A stretch of 35,582 nucleotides of DNA from Verrucomicrobia bacterium UBA1200. GTDB lineage: Bacteria > Verrucomicrobiota > Kiritimatiellia > RFP12 > UBA1067. Positions 30,901 to 35,582 of the stretch are shown here, piece after piece. Position numbers and translations under genes: made by a program. The stretch is taken from contig DBXY01000017.1 in assembly GCA_002309765.1 (NCBI GenBank), positions 1 through 35,582 of the forward strand. The letters are read 5' to 3'. The notes under the pieces are model-generated. The model saw only the letters and a program-made list of their open reading frames with translations, did not search any database and was not told the DNA's origin. Every line of letters starts with the position of its first letter. Position 1 is the first letter of the stretch.

Positions 30901-31794
30901 AATCATCCCCGGCGCCCCGTAATTGGGGAGCGCTGCGGCGGATTGCACCGCAAGAACGCCTTCGCTGACGACCGTCGGTCCCCGGTACGTGTTTGTCGCC
31001 GAAAGTCGCAACGTTCCCGTACCGATCTTCTCAATCCCGGTCGCCGAACCATTGTCGTCAGAGGCGGCCAACGGAATCAAAACCGTGCAATCACGCCCGT
31101 TCGTGTCAATAGTGACACCCCCGTTCCCAATCGTCGCGAAGGTGCCGGACGCGCCAGAGATAAACATATCGTTCCGTTCTTCCGTGGAGCCAGTTCCGGT
31201 CGCCCGGTAGATGCCGCCGTCAAAGGTCAGTTTCGCGGCAGCGCGGCTCAAGTAAATGACGGGCGCCTCGATGGTGCCGCCATCCGCCACCGTGACGGTG
31301 CCGGAAGCGACCGACGCATGCGCGACCACCACGCGCCAAGGCGTCGTGAGTTTACCGCTGCCGGTAATCGTCAAAGTTCCGTTCCCCCAATATCCGACTG
31401 CCACCCGCGCATCGGGAGCGCTGACCGTACCGCCGGAAATCGTGTAGGTACCGATCGCGCCGGTGTTTTTATTGTCTTCACCGCGACCGATTTTAAATCC
31501 CGGATCCGCAGATCCGCTCGTTGACAGTACCTTGACGGAACCGCCGGTCTGCACAACAGCGAAAGTGTTAGTACGGGCGACATTTAGATACCCGACCGAG
31601 ATGTCCATCCCCTCGGAAATCGTGGCGGTACCGACATCCATGTTCGCGACGTCAGCGGTTCCCGGATACGCTCCGTCCATCCAGTTTGCGACCTGGTCGA
31701 ACGCGCCAGTCGCTCCTGGCAACCAATACCGGCTGGCCGCTTGTGCAGAAAATGACAAAGCCAACAGCAGACTCACACAAACCGTCTTTTTCAT
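27985..31794 (-). CDS. Giant beta-strand-repeat surface protein with LamG domain
   Basis: A 1269-residue exported protein with signal peptide MKKTVCVSLLLALSFSAQA. The ATG at 31794 has GGAG 8 bp upstream; an in-frame extension to 31824 is rejected. It starts with RYWLPGATGAFDQVANW, the usual beginning of such repeat proteins, and contains repeated GTGTLRLSATNTYRGPTVV / GAGTLSLEGANQIRRL units (autotransporter-associated beta-strand repeats). A LamG/concanavalin-like domain spans about 865-1080, and the C-terminus ends RRGTLIMLR. Residues 337-1269 align by eye with residues 396-1236 of the following CE15 protein, so the two are paralogues. No catalytic domain is seen, so adhesion or scaffold roles are likely. 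Confidence 0.85.
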   Translation of the reverse strand: MKKTVCVSLLLALSFSAQAASRYWLPGATGAFDQVANWMDGAYPGTADVANMDVGTATISEGMDISVGYLNVARTNTFAVVQTGGSVKVLSTSGSADPGFKIGRGEDNKNTGAIGTYTISGGTVSAPDARVAVGYWGNGTLTITGSGKLTTPWRVVVAHASVASGTVTVADGGTIEAPVIYLSRAAAKLTFDGGIYRATGTGSTEERNDMFISGASGTFATIGNGGVTIDTNGRDCTVLIPLAASDDNGSATGIEKIGTGTLRLSATNTYRGPTVVSEGVLAVQSAAALPNYGAPGMIVVKSGAYLALGLGWSADEIATLRANAVVEAGGSIATSVYDTTSGDMTVSDALDLPAGLEKLGANTLFLTGANSFGGNVKVFGGTLQADFGQGLDANHAVELRGGALSSANGLITAGLGTGAGQISVSESYAPAFTAKGVPLTVKLGNTDEPIAFGSGNFPNLGLILNTAEANQTITLENSLDINGKTAAITVNKGIATITGMVTNSTVECTLEKRGAGTLSLEGANQIRRLNAYAGTTILNSQTKNVLGMVNILDGATIAATNQTISVTNNLNVKQGTLVLKDCTVTNVQTFCTGNDAAYNAKAKKIVIDGGDIYGASLQAGNASKGNGDIEITNDAKVSFNQIFVRGGTIMQSGATVTSRSTGDSIRIGENTNGVYRLESGNLNCGYHFQVGAGKGLGIYQQTGGTNTVLGVCSIGWGANSTGEVYVTGGVLREPVAKNFRVGESGVGYLEVNCAGEVLTGDTRLSIAHEGKTGAAGRVLLGFGGTIEATEVAGHNGKNGKYSEFFFNGGTLRATATAPDKFLYNLTAFGMGELGGTVDTNGRDISFKNAIAGTSYLSARGAGLTHRWSFNGDLADSIGGQTATAAGGTFINGGTEISLKGGNKGTSCVNLGKNVLPNDGSPATIELWATQYSIKSWSRIFDFGNSGTDYLVMAWTKGTDINTDMVRIYSTAFPSISNAMAPYTLNTEFHIAMTFEPLENGNWQVTAYKQDAATGETLKKTTFTTSGGWSLATQGQNNCYLGRSVQSDNDASANYNEVRIWNRALSEAELAASALAGPDALPPRAFEKRGEGRLTLAGANTYTVDTRVAGGTLALDANASLPESTNVELLPAAELALGGNTQTIAGLSGTGTVSNGRLTVTDGINPGTDPGETATLTFSQTVLSGKLTLDATEDAVDQIVCISGVFDLSGLELEIGNLAALTPGMHTIATSVDGFSGQFSSENNVVGQWMVCYQHNRISLTRRGTLIMLR

Positions 31795-31835
31795 AACCGG
31801 ATCTCCAACCTTATAAAAACACACAATTTTTTAAC

Positions 31836-31853
31836 CACTATTGAAACTATATC
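31836..31853. repeat. Copy 2 of an 18-nt motif also at 14-31
   Basis: Both copies read CACTATTGAAAC(C/T)ATATC on the plus strand and differ at one base. This copy lies 42-59 bp upstream of the giant protein gene's start; the other is at the left edge of the window. They could be part of a shared promoter or regulatory element for minus-strand genes, but a match of this length is not far from chance in 35 kb. Confidence 0.3.
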
Positions 31854-31913
31854 AAAATAATGATCCATAAGCAAGCGATTAAAAAGCGTTTTGGTGTGGG
31901 ACAAACACCTTTA

Positions 31914-31929
31914 TGCCGAAATTTTGGCA
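31914..31929. promoter_or_regulatory. Upstream TGCCG-N6-YGGCA palindrome at fba
   Basis: The sequence TGCCGAAATTTTGGCA is a 16-nt palindrome with one mismatch. Its centre is 33 bp upstream of the centre of a second such site that overlaps the fba promoter, about three helical turns. Confidence 0.5.
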
Positions 31930-31945
31930 AAAAACGAAAATCGGC

Positions 31946-31963
31946 TTGCCGTAGTTACGGCAA
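31946..31963. promoter_or_regulatory. Palindromic candidate operator overlapping the fba -35
   Basis: TTGCCGTAGTTACGGCAA is a perfect 18-nt palindrome whose 16-nt core TGCCG-N6-CGGCA matches the upstream site. It covers the -35 hexamer and most of the spacer, so a bound protein should block RNA polymerase. The regulator is unknown. Confidence 0.6.
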
Positions 31964-31974
31964 AAGCGTATAAT
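31946..31974 (+). promoter_or_regulatory. Sigma70 promoter of fba
   Basis: TTGCCG (31946-31951), a 17-bp spacer and a perfect TATAAT (31969-31974). Transcription would start near 31981, about 70 nt before the fba ATG. Confidence 0.75.
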
Positions 31975-32050
31975 CTAATGTCATTCGTTCGGGTAGGGGT
32001 AGGTTTGCACCGTGCGGCCTTCCGCCTGAAGCAAATTGGGAGTCTGAAAA

Positions 32051-32998
32051 ATGATCGTCACCACAAAAGAACTTTTCGCCCACGCATACGGCAAGTATGC
32101 CATCGGCGCGTACAACATCAACAACCTGGAACAGACCATGGGCCTGTTCGAGGGTAACGTCCGTTCCAAAGCCCCGTTTATCGTGCAGCTGTCCAAGGGT
32201 GCCCGCAGCTATACCCACAAAAAGATGCTGGAAGCCCTGATGACCACCGCCAACGAGATTTTCCCGGATGCCATTTTCGCGGTGCATCTGGATCACGGCG
32301 ATGAAGCCACCTGCATGGACTGCATCGATTCCGGCGTTTATTCCTCGGTCATGATCGACGCTTCCGCCTACCCTTACGACGAGAACGTCGCGATCACCAA
32401 GCGCGTCGTGGATGCCGCGCACGCCAAAGGGTTGGTGGTTGAGGCTGAGCTGGGGCAGCTCAAAGGCGTCGAGGAAGACGTCAAGGCCGCCGAGCACGTT
32501 TACACGAAGCCGGAAGAGGTGGTTGATTTCGTCTCCAAAACCGGATGCGACTCCCTCGCCTGCGCAATCGGCACTTCCCATGGCGCGTTCAAGTTTTCTG
32601 GCGACCAGAAGCTCCGCTACGACATTCTCGAAGAGATTCAGAAGCAGCTTCCCGGCTTCCCGCTGGTGATGCATGGCTCCTCCTCCGTTCCTCCCGGGGA
32701 AGTCGCCCGCATCAACGCCGCTGGCGGCGATATCAAAGGCGCTAAAGGTGTTGACGCGACCCAGTTCCTTGGCGCGGCCAAGCGCGGCGTGACGAAGATC
32801 AACATCGATACCGACGGCCGTCTGGTCTGGTGCCGTGTGCATCGCGAGCTCTTCCGCGACAAGCCCGCGGAGTTCGATCTGCGCAAGCCCGGCAAGATTT
32901 TCATGAAGGAATACGCCGATTTCATCTACGAGAAGAACTGTCTGCTCGGATCCGCCTATCGCACCGACGATCTGCGCGACTTCCTCGCCAAGAAGTAA
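32051..32998 (+). CDS. fba: Class II fructose-bisphosphate aldolase
   Basis: A zinc-dependent aldolase of glycolysis and gluconeogenesis that reversibly cleaves fructose-1,6-bisphosphate into dihydroxyacetone phosphate and glyceraldehyde-3-phosphate. The 315-residue product shows VHLDHG (catalytic Asp81, Zn-binding His82), the EAELGQLKG loop (Glu132), AIGTSHGAFKF (Zn-binding His177), PLVMHGSSSVP (His208) and KINIDTDGRLVW (phosphate/Asp motif, 249-260). The usual GGSG of the glycine-rich loop is SSSV here, as in some class II subfamilies, so tagatose or other ketose bisphosphates cannot be excluded. GGGAG lies 8 bp before the ATG. It is flanked by its own promoter and a strong terminator. Confidence 0.95.
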   Translation: MIVTTKELFAHAYGKYAIGAYNINNLEQTMGLFEGNVRSKAPFIVQLSKGARSYTHKKMLEALMTTANEIFPDAIFAVHLDHGDEATCMDCIDSGVYSSVMIDASAYPYDENVAITKRVVDAAHAKGLVVEAELGQLKGVEEDVKAAEHVYTKPEEVVDFVSKTGCDSLACAIGTSHGAFKFSGDQKLRYDILEEIQKQLPGFPLVMHGSSSVPPGEVARINAAGGDIKGAKGVDATQFLGAAKRGVTKINIDTDGRLVWCRVHRELFRDKPAEFDLRKPGKIFMKEYADFIYEKNCLLGSAYRTDDLRDFLAKK

Positions 32999-33022
32999 TC
33001 GCGTCTTACGGCTTTTCGCCTG

Positions 33023-33057
33023 CGCCCTTCGGGTTTTTGCCCGGAGGGCGTTTTTTT
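33023..33057 (+). terminator. Intrinsic terminator after fba
   Basis: An 11-bp stem with one T-G pair (33023-33033 and 33040-33050) around a 6-nt loop is followed by seven T residues (33051-33057). It lies 24 bp after the fba stop and 36 bp before dtd. Confidence 0.9.
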
Positions 33058-33093
33058 GACATTTGACCATTAGGGTCGGCAGGAGTTTATCGA

Positions 33094-33537
33094 GTGAAAG
33101 CTTGGATACAGCGGGTAAAAGAGGCTTCGGTTACCATTGGCGGCGAACGGGTGTCCGAAATTGGCGTGGGGTATCTGGTTTTGCTGGGAGTGACCAATTC
33201 CGACACCGCCCGGCAGGCGGAAGAGATTGCCAACCGCATTTTCACCCTCCGGATTTTCGAGGATGCCGACGGGAAAACCAACCGATCGATTGAGGATGTC
33301 CAAGGCAGCGTGATCGTGGTTTCGCAATTCACCCTTTACGCCGACACCTCGCACGGGCGACGGCCAAGTTTCACCTCTGCGGCCCGCCGGGAGTTGGCGG
33401 AACCGCTTTACGAGCTGGTGGTGGAAAAACTGCGCGAGCTGATGGGGCCGTCGCGGGTCGGCACCGGCCGGTTCGGCGCGGAGATGGAAGTTCGCCTGCT
33501 GAACGACGGCCCTTTTTCGGTGGAACTGCTGGCTTAA
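33094..33537 (+). CDS. dtd: D-aminoacyl-tRNA deacylase
   Basis: DTD removes D-amino acids, and glycine mischarged on tRNA-Ala, from tRNA. The 147-residue product is full length. It has the N-terminal MKAWIQRVKEASVTIGGE segment, the conserved SQFTLYADTSHGRRPSFTSAA catalytic region split here by mention only, and the C-terminal VGTGRFGAEMEVRLLNDGP signature with the GP dipeptide that enforces chirality. The start is GTG at 33094 with AGGAG at 8 bp. It lies between two strong terminators, so it is transcribed by read-through or from a promoter not evident in the 36-bp gap. Confidence 0.95.
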   Translation: MKAWIQRVKEASVTIGGERVSEIGVGYLVLLGVTNSDTARQAEEIANRIFTLRIFEDADGKTNRSIEDVQGSVIVVSQFTLYADTSHGRRPSFTSAARRELAEPLYELVVEKLRELMGPSRVGTGRFGAEMEVRLLNDGPFSVELLA

Positions 33538-33540
33538 AAC

Positions 33541-33572
33541 AAAAAAAAAACGCCGGATTGCTCCGGCGTTTT
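33541..33572. terminator. Bidirectional intrinsic terminator between dtd and nusG
   Basis: Stem CGCCGGA (33551-33557) and TCCGGCG (33562-33568) with loop TTGC. On the minus strand a run of ten T residues follows, a textbook terminator for the nusG transcript. On the plus strand only TTTT follows, weaker, for dtd. Confidence 0.92.
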
Positions 33573-33594
33573 CCAAAAAGCTGTCCTTGCGCTG

Positions 33595-34179
33595 TTAAAG
33601 CTGCGGGGGCATTGTGGGTTCCTCGACGAACCGCTCAACCTGCCAATACTCCAATTCCACCGGGGCGGAACGCCCGAAAATCATCACCGACACTTTAAGC
33701 TTGCCGTGTTCCGGGTCAACCTCGTCAACCGTACCATTGAAACTGAGGAACGGGCCATCGGTAATCCGAACCGAATCGCCGGGGCTGTACTGGACTTTGG
33801 GCTTCGCCGGGGCGGAAGTGTCGTTATCGCCGACACGGGCCTTGATGGCATCGACTTCCGCTTGCGACAGCGGTTGCGGGCGGTTGCCGCCCAAAAAACC
33901 GATTACCCCGTCAGTCTCGCGGATGAACTGCCAAGTCGTCTCGATAACCTTATGGTTTTCGTCATAAAGCGCAAGATTCACCAAGACGTAACCAGGAAAC
34001 AACTTGCGGGTTATGTTAGTCTTCTTGCCATTCTTGAACTCGGAAACCCTTTCGGTCGGGTAAAGCACCTCGCCGATGTACTCCGTCTTCTCCTGAAGCT
34101 TTACGCGGGCGTCAATCGACTTTTTAACCTTTAGCTCCTGGCCGGTCAAGGTATGAAGAACAAACCACTGTTTTTCCAT
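33595..34179 (-). CDS. nusG: Transcription termination/antitermination factor NusG
   Basis: NusG binds RNA polymerase and affects elongation, pausing and Rho termination. The ATG at 34179 gives 194 residues; an in-frame TTG at 34185 is the alternative, and neither has a clear Shine-Dalgarno. The NGN domain covers about 1-110 (WFVLHTLTGQELKVKKSI, LFPGYVLVNL, IRETDGVIGFLGG). The KOW domain follows near 135-165 (YSPGDSVRITDGPFLSFNGT) and ends with APVELEYWQVERF. Its gene follows secE after 23 bp, but the next gene is not rplK: a strong terminator ends the transcript. Confidence 0.96.
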   Translation of the reverse strand: MEKQWFVLHTLTGQELKVKKSIDARVKLQEKTEYIGEVLYPTERVSEFKNGKKTNITRKLFPGYVLVNLALYDENHKVIETTWQFIRETDGVIGFLGGNRPQPLSQAEVDAIKARVGDNDTSAPAKPKVQYSPGDSVRITDGPFLSFNGTVDEVDPEHGKLKVSVMIFGRSAPVELEYWQVERFVEEPTMPPQL

Positions 34180-34202
34180 AGTCAAAAAAGTTTGGAACCG
34201 CG

Positions 34203-34406
34203 TTAAGCGTGGAGCAATTGCAGGAAGAAAAGGATCACCTTGTCAAAAACTGCAACGACAACGGCCAACATCACGATGAAAGTGATAACCACCAACGTGG
34301 AATCAACCAGCTCGTGACGATCCGGCCAAGAGATTTTCTTACGTTCGGTGTTGACCTCGCTGAGGTAATTTCCGAATTTCCGAAAAGCTTCCTTAATTTT
34401 TTCCAT
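34203..34406 (-). CDS. secE: Preprotein translocase subunit SecE
   Basis: SecE is the small essential membrane subunit of the SecYEG channel. The ATG at 34406 gives 67 residues; a TTG at 34427 would add seven. The amphipathic N-terminus KIKEAFRKFGNYLSEVNTERKKISWP contains the conserved family motif RKKISWP, split here only by its length, followed by one transmembrane helix (STLVVITFIVMLAVVVAVF). It has GGAAAG upstream of the chosen start. Position between tRNA-Trp and nusG is the common bacterial arrangement. Confidence 0.93.
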   Translation of the reverse strand: MEKIKEAFRKFGNYLSEVNTERKKISWPDRHELVDSTLVVITFIVMLAVVVAVFDKVILFFLQLLHA

Positions 34407-34449
34407 TGCCTTGGTCTTTCCGGCCAACCTGCCGATTTAACCCGCAGGA

Positions 34450-34523
34450 TGGCAGGCCAGGAGGGATTCGAACCCCCATTGGCGGTTTTGGAGACCGCTG
34501 CTCTGCCATTGAACTACTGGCCT
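34450..34523 (-). tRNA. trnW: tRNA-Trp (anticodon CCA)
   Basis: The minus strand folds as a cloverleaf. The 7-bp acceptor stem AGGCCAG pairs with CTGGCCT. The anticodon stem GCGGT/ACCGC holds the loop CTCCAAA with anticodon CCA. The T arm contains GGTTCGAATCC. The discriminator is G, typical of bacterial tRNA-Trp, and the CCA end is encoded. It sits between rpmG and secE. Confidence 0.96.
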
Positions 34524-34534
34524 AACAAAAGGGG

Positions 34535-34687
34535 CTACTTCACCTCGCGGTGCACGGTGCGCCGACGCTCGTTCGGGCAGTACTTCTTCATCTCCAAACG
34601 GTTTGGAGTGGTGCGCTTGTTGCGGGTGGTGGTATAATTGCGGCGCTTGCACTCGGTGCAAGCCAGAATCGCTAATTCTCTGGGCAT
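34535..34687 (-). CDS. rpmG: 50S ribosomal protein L33
   Basis: A 50-residue L33 from the ATG at 34687, with GAGG upstream; the longer in-frame start at 34741 is rejected because it precedes the family domain. The conserved YTTTRNKRTTPNRLEMKKY core is present. The zinc-ribbon cysteines are Cys10, Cys13 and Cys37. The fourth expected position, in the CPxC motif, is Glu40 (CPNE), so only three of the four zinc cysteines remain. This is an intermediate between zinc-binding (C+) and zinc-free (C-) L33. Confidence 0.95.
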   Translation of the reverse strand: MPRELAILACTECKRRNYTTTRNKRTTPNRLEMKKYCPNERRRTVHREVK

Positions 34688-34724
34688 TTCTAGCCTCGCT
34701 TTCCTTATGTGAAAATCCGTGCCT

Positions 34725-34752
34725 CGTCCAGCCCGGTTCAACGGGCCGGACG
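34725..34752. repeat. Hairpin between tuf and rpmG
   Basis: CGTCC-A-GCCCG (34725-34735) pairs with CGGGC-C-GGACG (34742-34752), with one mismatch and a 6-nt loop. No T-run follows on the minus strand. It may be an RNA-processing or partial-termination element that sets tuf above rpmG-nusG expression. Confidence 0.4.
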
Positions 34753-34777
34753 GGACACGCTCACAGGAAGCAGCTGG

Positions 34778-35582
34778 TTACTTCACGACTTTGCTGACCG
34801 TGCCGGCGCCGACCGTGCGGCCGCCTTCGCGGATAGCGAAGCGCATCTTGTCTTCCAAAGCGACAGGCGAAATCAGCTTAACGTCGATGCTGATGTTGTC
34901 GCCAGGCATAACCATCTCAACACCTTCCGGAAGGGTGATGTCGCCGGTCACGTCAGTCGTACGGATGTAGAACTGCGGACGGTAACCCTTGAAGAACGGG
35001 GTGTGACGGCCGCCCTCTTCCTTGCTGAGGACGTAAACCTGACCGTTGAACTCGGTGTGCGGGGTGATCGAACCCGGCTTAGCCAGAACCTGGCCGCGCT
35101 CGACTTCCTCTTTCTTCGTGCCGCGGAGCAAGCAACCGATGTTGTCGCCAGCCTGGCCCTGATCGAGCAGCTTGCGGAACATTTCAACGCCGGTGCAGGT
35201 CGTCTTCGCGGTCGGACGGAGACCGATGATCTCGACTTCGTCGCCAACTTTGACCACGCCACGCTCGACACGGCCGGTAACCACGGTGCCGCGGCCTTCG
35301 ATGGAGAAGACGTCTTCGATCGGCATCAGGAAGGGCTTGTCAAGGGCGCGCTCCGGCTCCGGAATGTAGGTGTCGAGAGCGTTCATCAGCTCGGTGATGC
35401 AAGCGCAGGCGGGATCGTCGGCGCTGGTCGCCTTGGTGGCGGGAAGGGCGGAACCCTTGATGATCGGGATTTCGTCGCCCGGATACTCGTACTTGTCCAG
35501 CAACTCGCGGATTTCCATCTCAACCAGCTCGATCAGTTCAGGGTCATCGACCAGATCGATCTTGTTCAGGAAGACGACGATG
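34778..35582 (-). CDS. tuf: Elongation factor Tu, 3' part (5' end outside the window)
   Basis: EF-Tu delivers aminoacyl-tRNA to the ribosome as a GTP complex. The window holds the last 267 codons or so, starting within the G domain at IVVFLNKIDLVDD, which contains the NKxD guanine-binding motif. It covers GSAL (the SAL motif), domain 2 (DVFSIEGRGTVVTGRVERG) and domain 3 through the C-terminal GAGTVSKVVK. The gene continues past 35582. It is the first visible gene of the minus-strand tuf-rpmG-tRNA-Trp-secE-nusG cluster. Confidence 0.98.
   Translation of the reverse strand, partial: IVVFLNKIDLVDDPELIELVEMEIRELLDKYEYPGDEIPIIKGSALPATKATSADDPACACITELMNALDTYIPEPERALDKPFLMPIEDVFSIEGRGTVVTGRVERGVVKVGDEVEIIGLRPTAKTTCTGVEMFRKLLDQGQAGDNIGCLLRGTKKEEVERGQVLAKPGSITPHTEFNGQVYVLSKEEGGRHTPFFKGYRPQFYIRTTDVTGDITLPEGVEMVMPGDNISIDVKLISPVALEDKMRFAIREGGRTVGAGTVSKVVK

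Noticed and set aside
1..35582. CRISPR arrays, insertion sequences, prophage or integrase genes
   Set aside because: No regularly spaced direct repeats, transposase motifs or integrase motifs were seen; the window reads as stable chromosomal backbone plus surface-protein genes.

Overview
The window is about 35.6 kb of GC-rich, densely packed bacterial chromosome. It most likely comes from the PVC superphylum, in the Verrucomicrobiota/Kiritimatiellota range. Three things point there: a five-gene locus in the order of the Akkermansia Amuc_1098-Amuc_1102 pilus-like system, a two-domain DUF1080 secreted protein, and two giant surface proteins built from autotransporter-associated beta-strand repeats plus a LamG domain. 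A Kiritimatiellae-type, polysaccharide-using bacterium fits best, but the sequence alone cannot fix the taxon.

Layout. Positions 1-482 hold no gene, only inverted repeats. From 483 to 3782 a minus-strand housekeeping cluster (ybaB, recR, yggS, parA, tcdA) is packed with gaps of 0-50 bp and one overlap. Upstream of it lie rho, with a disordered extension of about 225 residues, and coaE, which overlaps rho by 35 bp. From 6555 to 14029 runs the Amuc_1098-1102-like envelope locus: a secretin, a Zn-ribbon/calcium-repeat membrane protein, an Amuc_1100-like protein, a fused PilM-PilN protein and an Amuc_1102-like secreted protein. A 362-bp divergent region separates this from a plus-strand aromatic amino acid operon (DAHP synthase, chorismate mutase/prephenate dehydratase, prephenate dehydrogenase; 14392-17386).

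From 17395 to 24144, on the minus strand, a Ser/Thr kinase gene overlaps thrC by ATGA and is followed by a DUF1080 protein and a CcdA/DsbD-like thiol transporter. From 24265 to 31794 two tandem giant genes encode paralogous surface proteins. One carries a complete CE15 glucuronoyl-esterase-like domain in place of the other's N-terminal repeats. After a 256-bp region come plus-strand fba and dtd, each with a good terminator. The right end is a minus-strand translation/transcription cluster (tuf, rpmG, tRNA-Trp, secE, nusG) that stops at a strong terminator.

How the parts work together: the envelope locus looks like a trans-envelope alignment complex without pilin or motor ATPase in view. The CE15 and LamG/beta-strand proteins suggest extracellular attack on glucuronoxylan-lignin or similar plant polymers. 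The kinase operon links a membrane sensor kinase to biosynthetic and periplasmic functions. The best regulatory signals are two TGCCG-N6-YGGCA palindromes at the fba promoter, an inverted repeat straddling the -35 of the aromatic operon, and a recurrent TAGAAT -10 element at three promoters.
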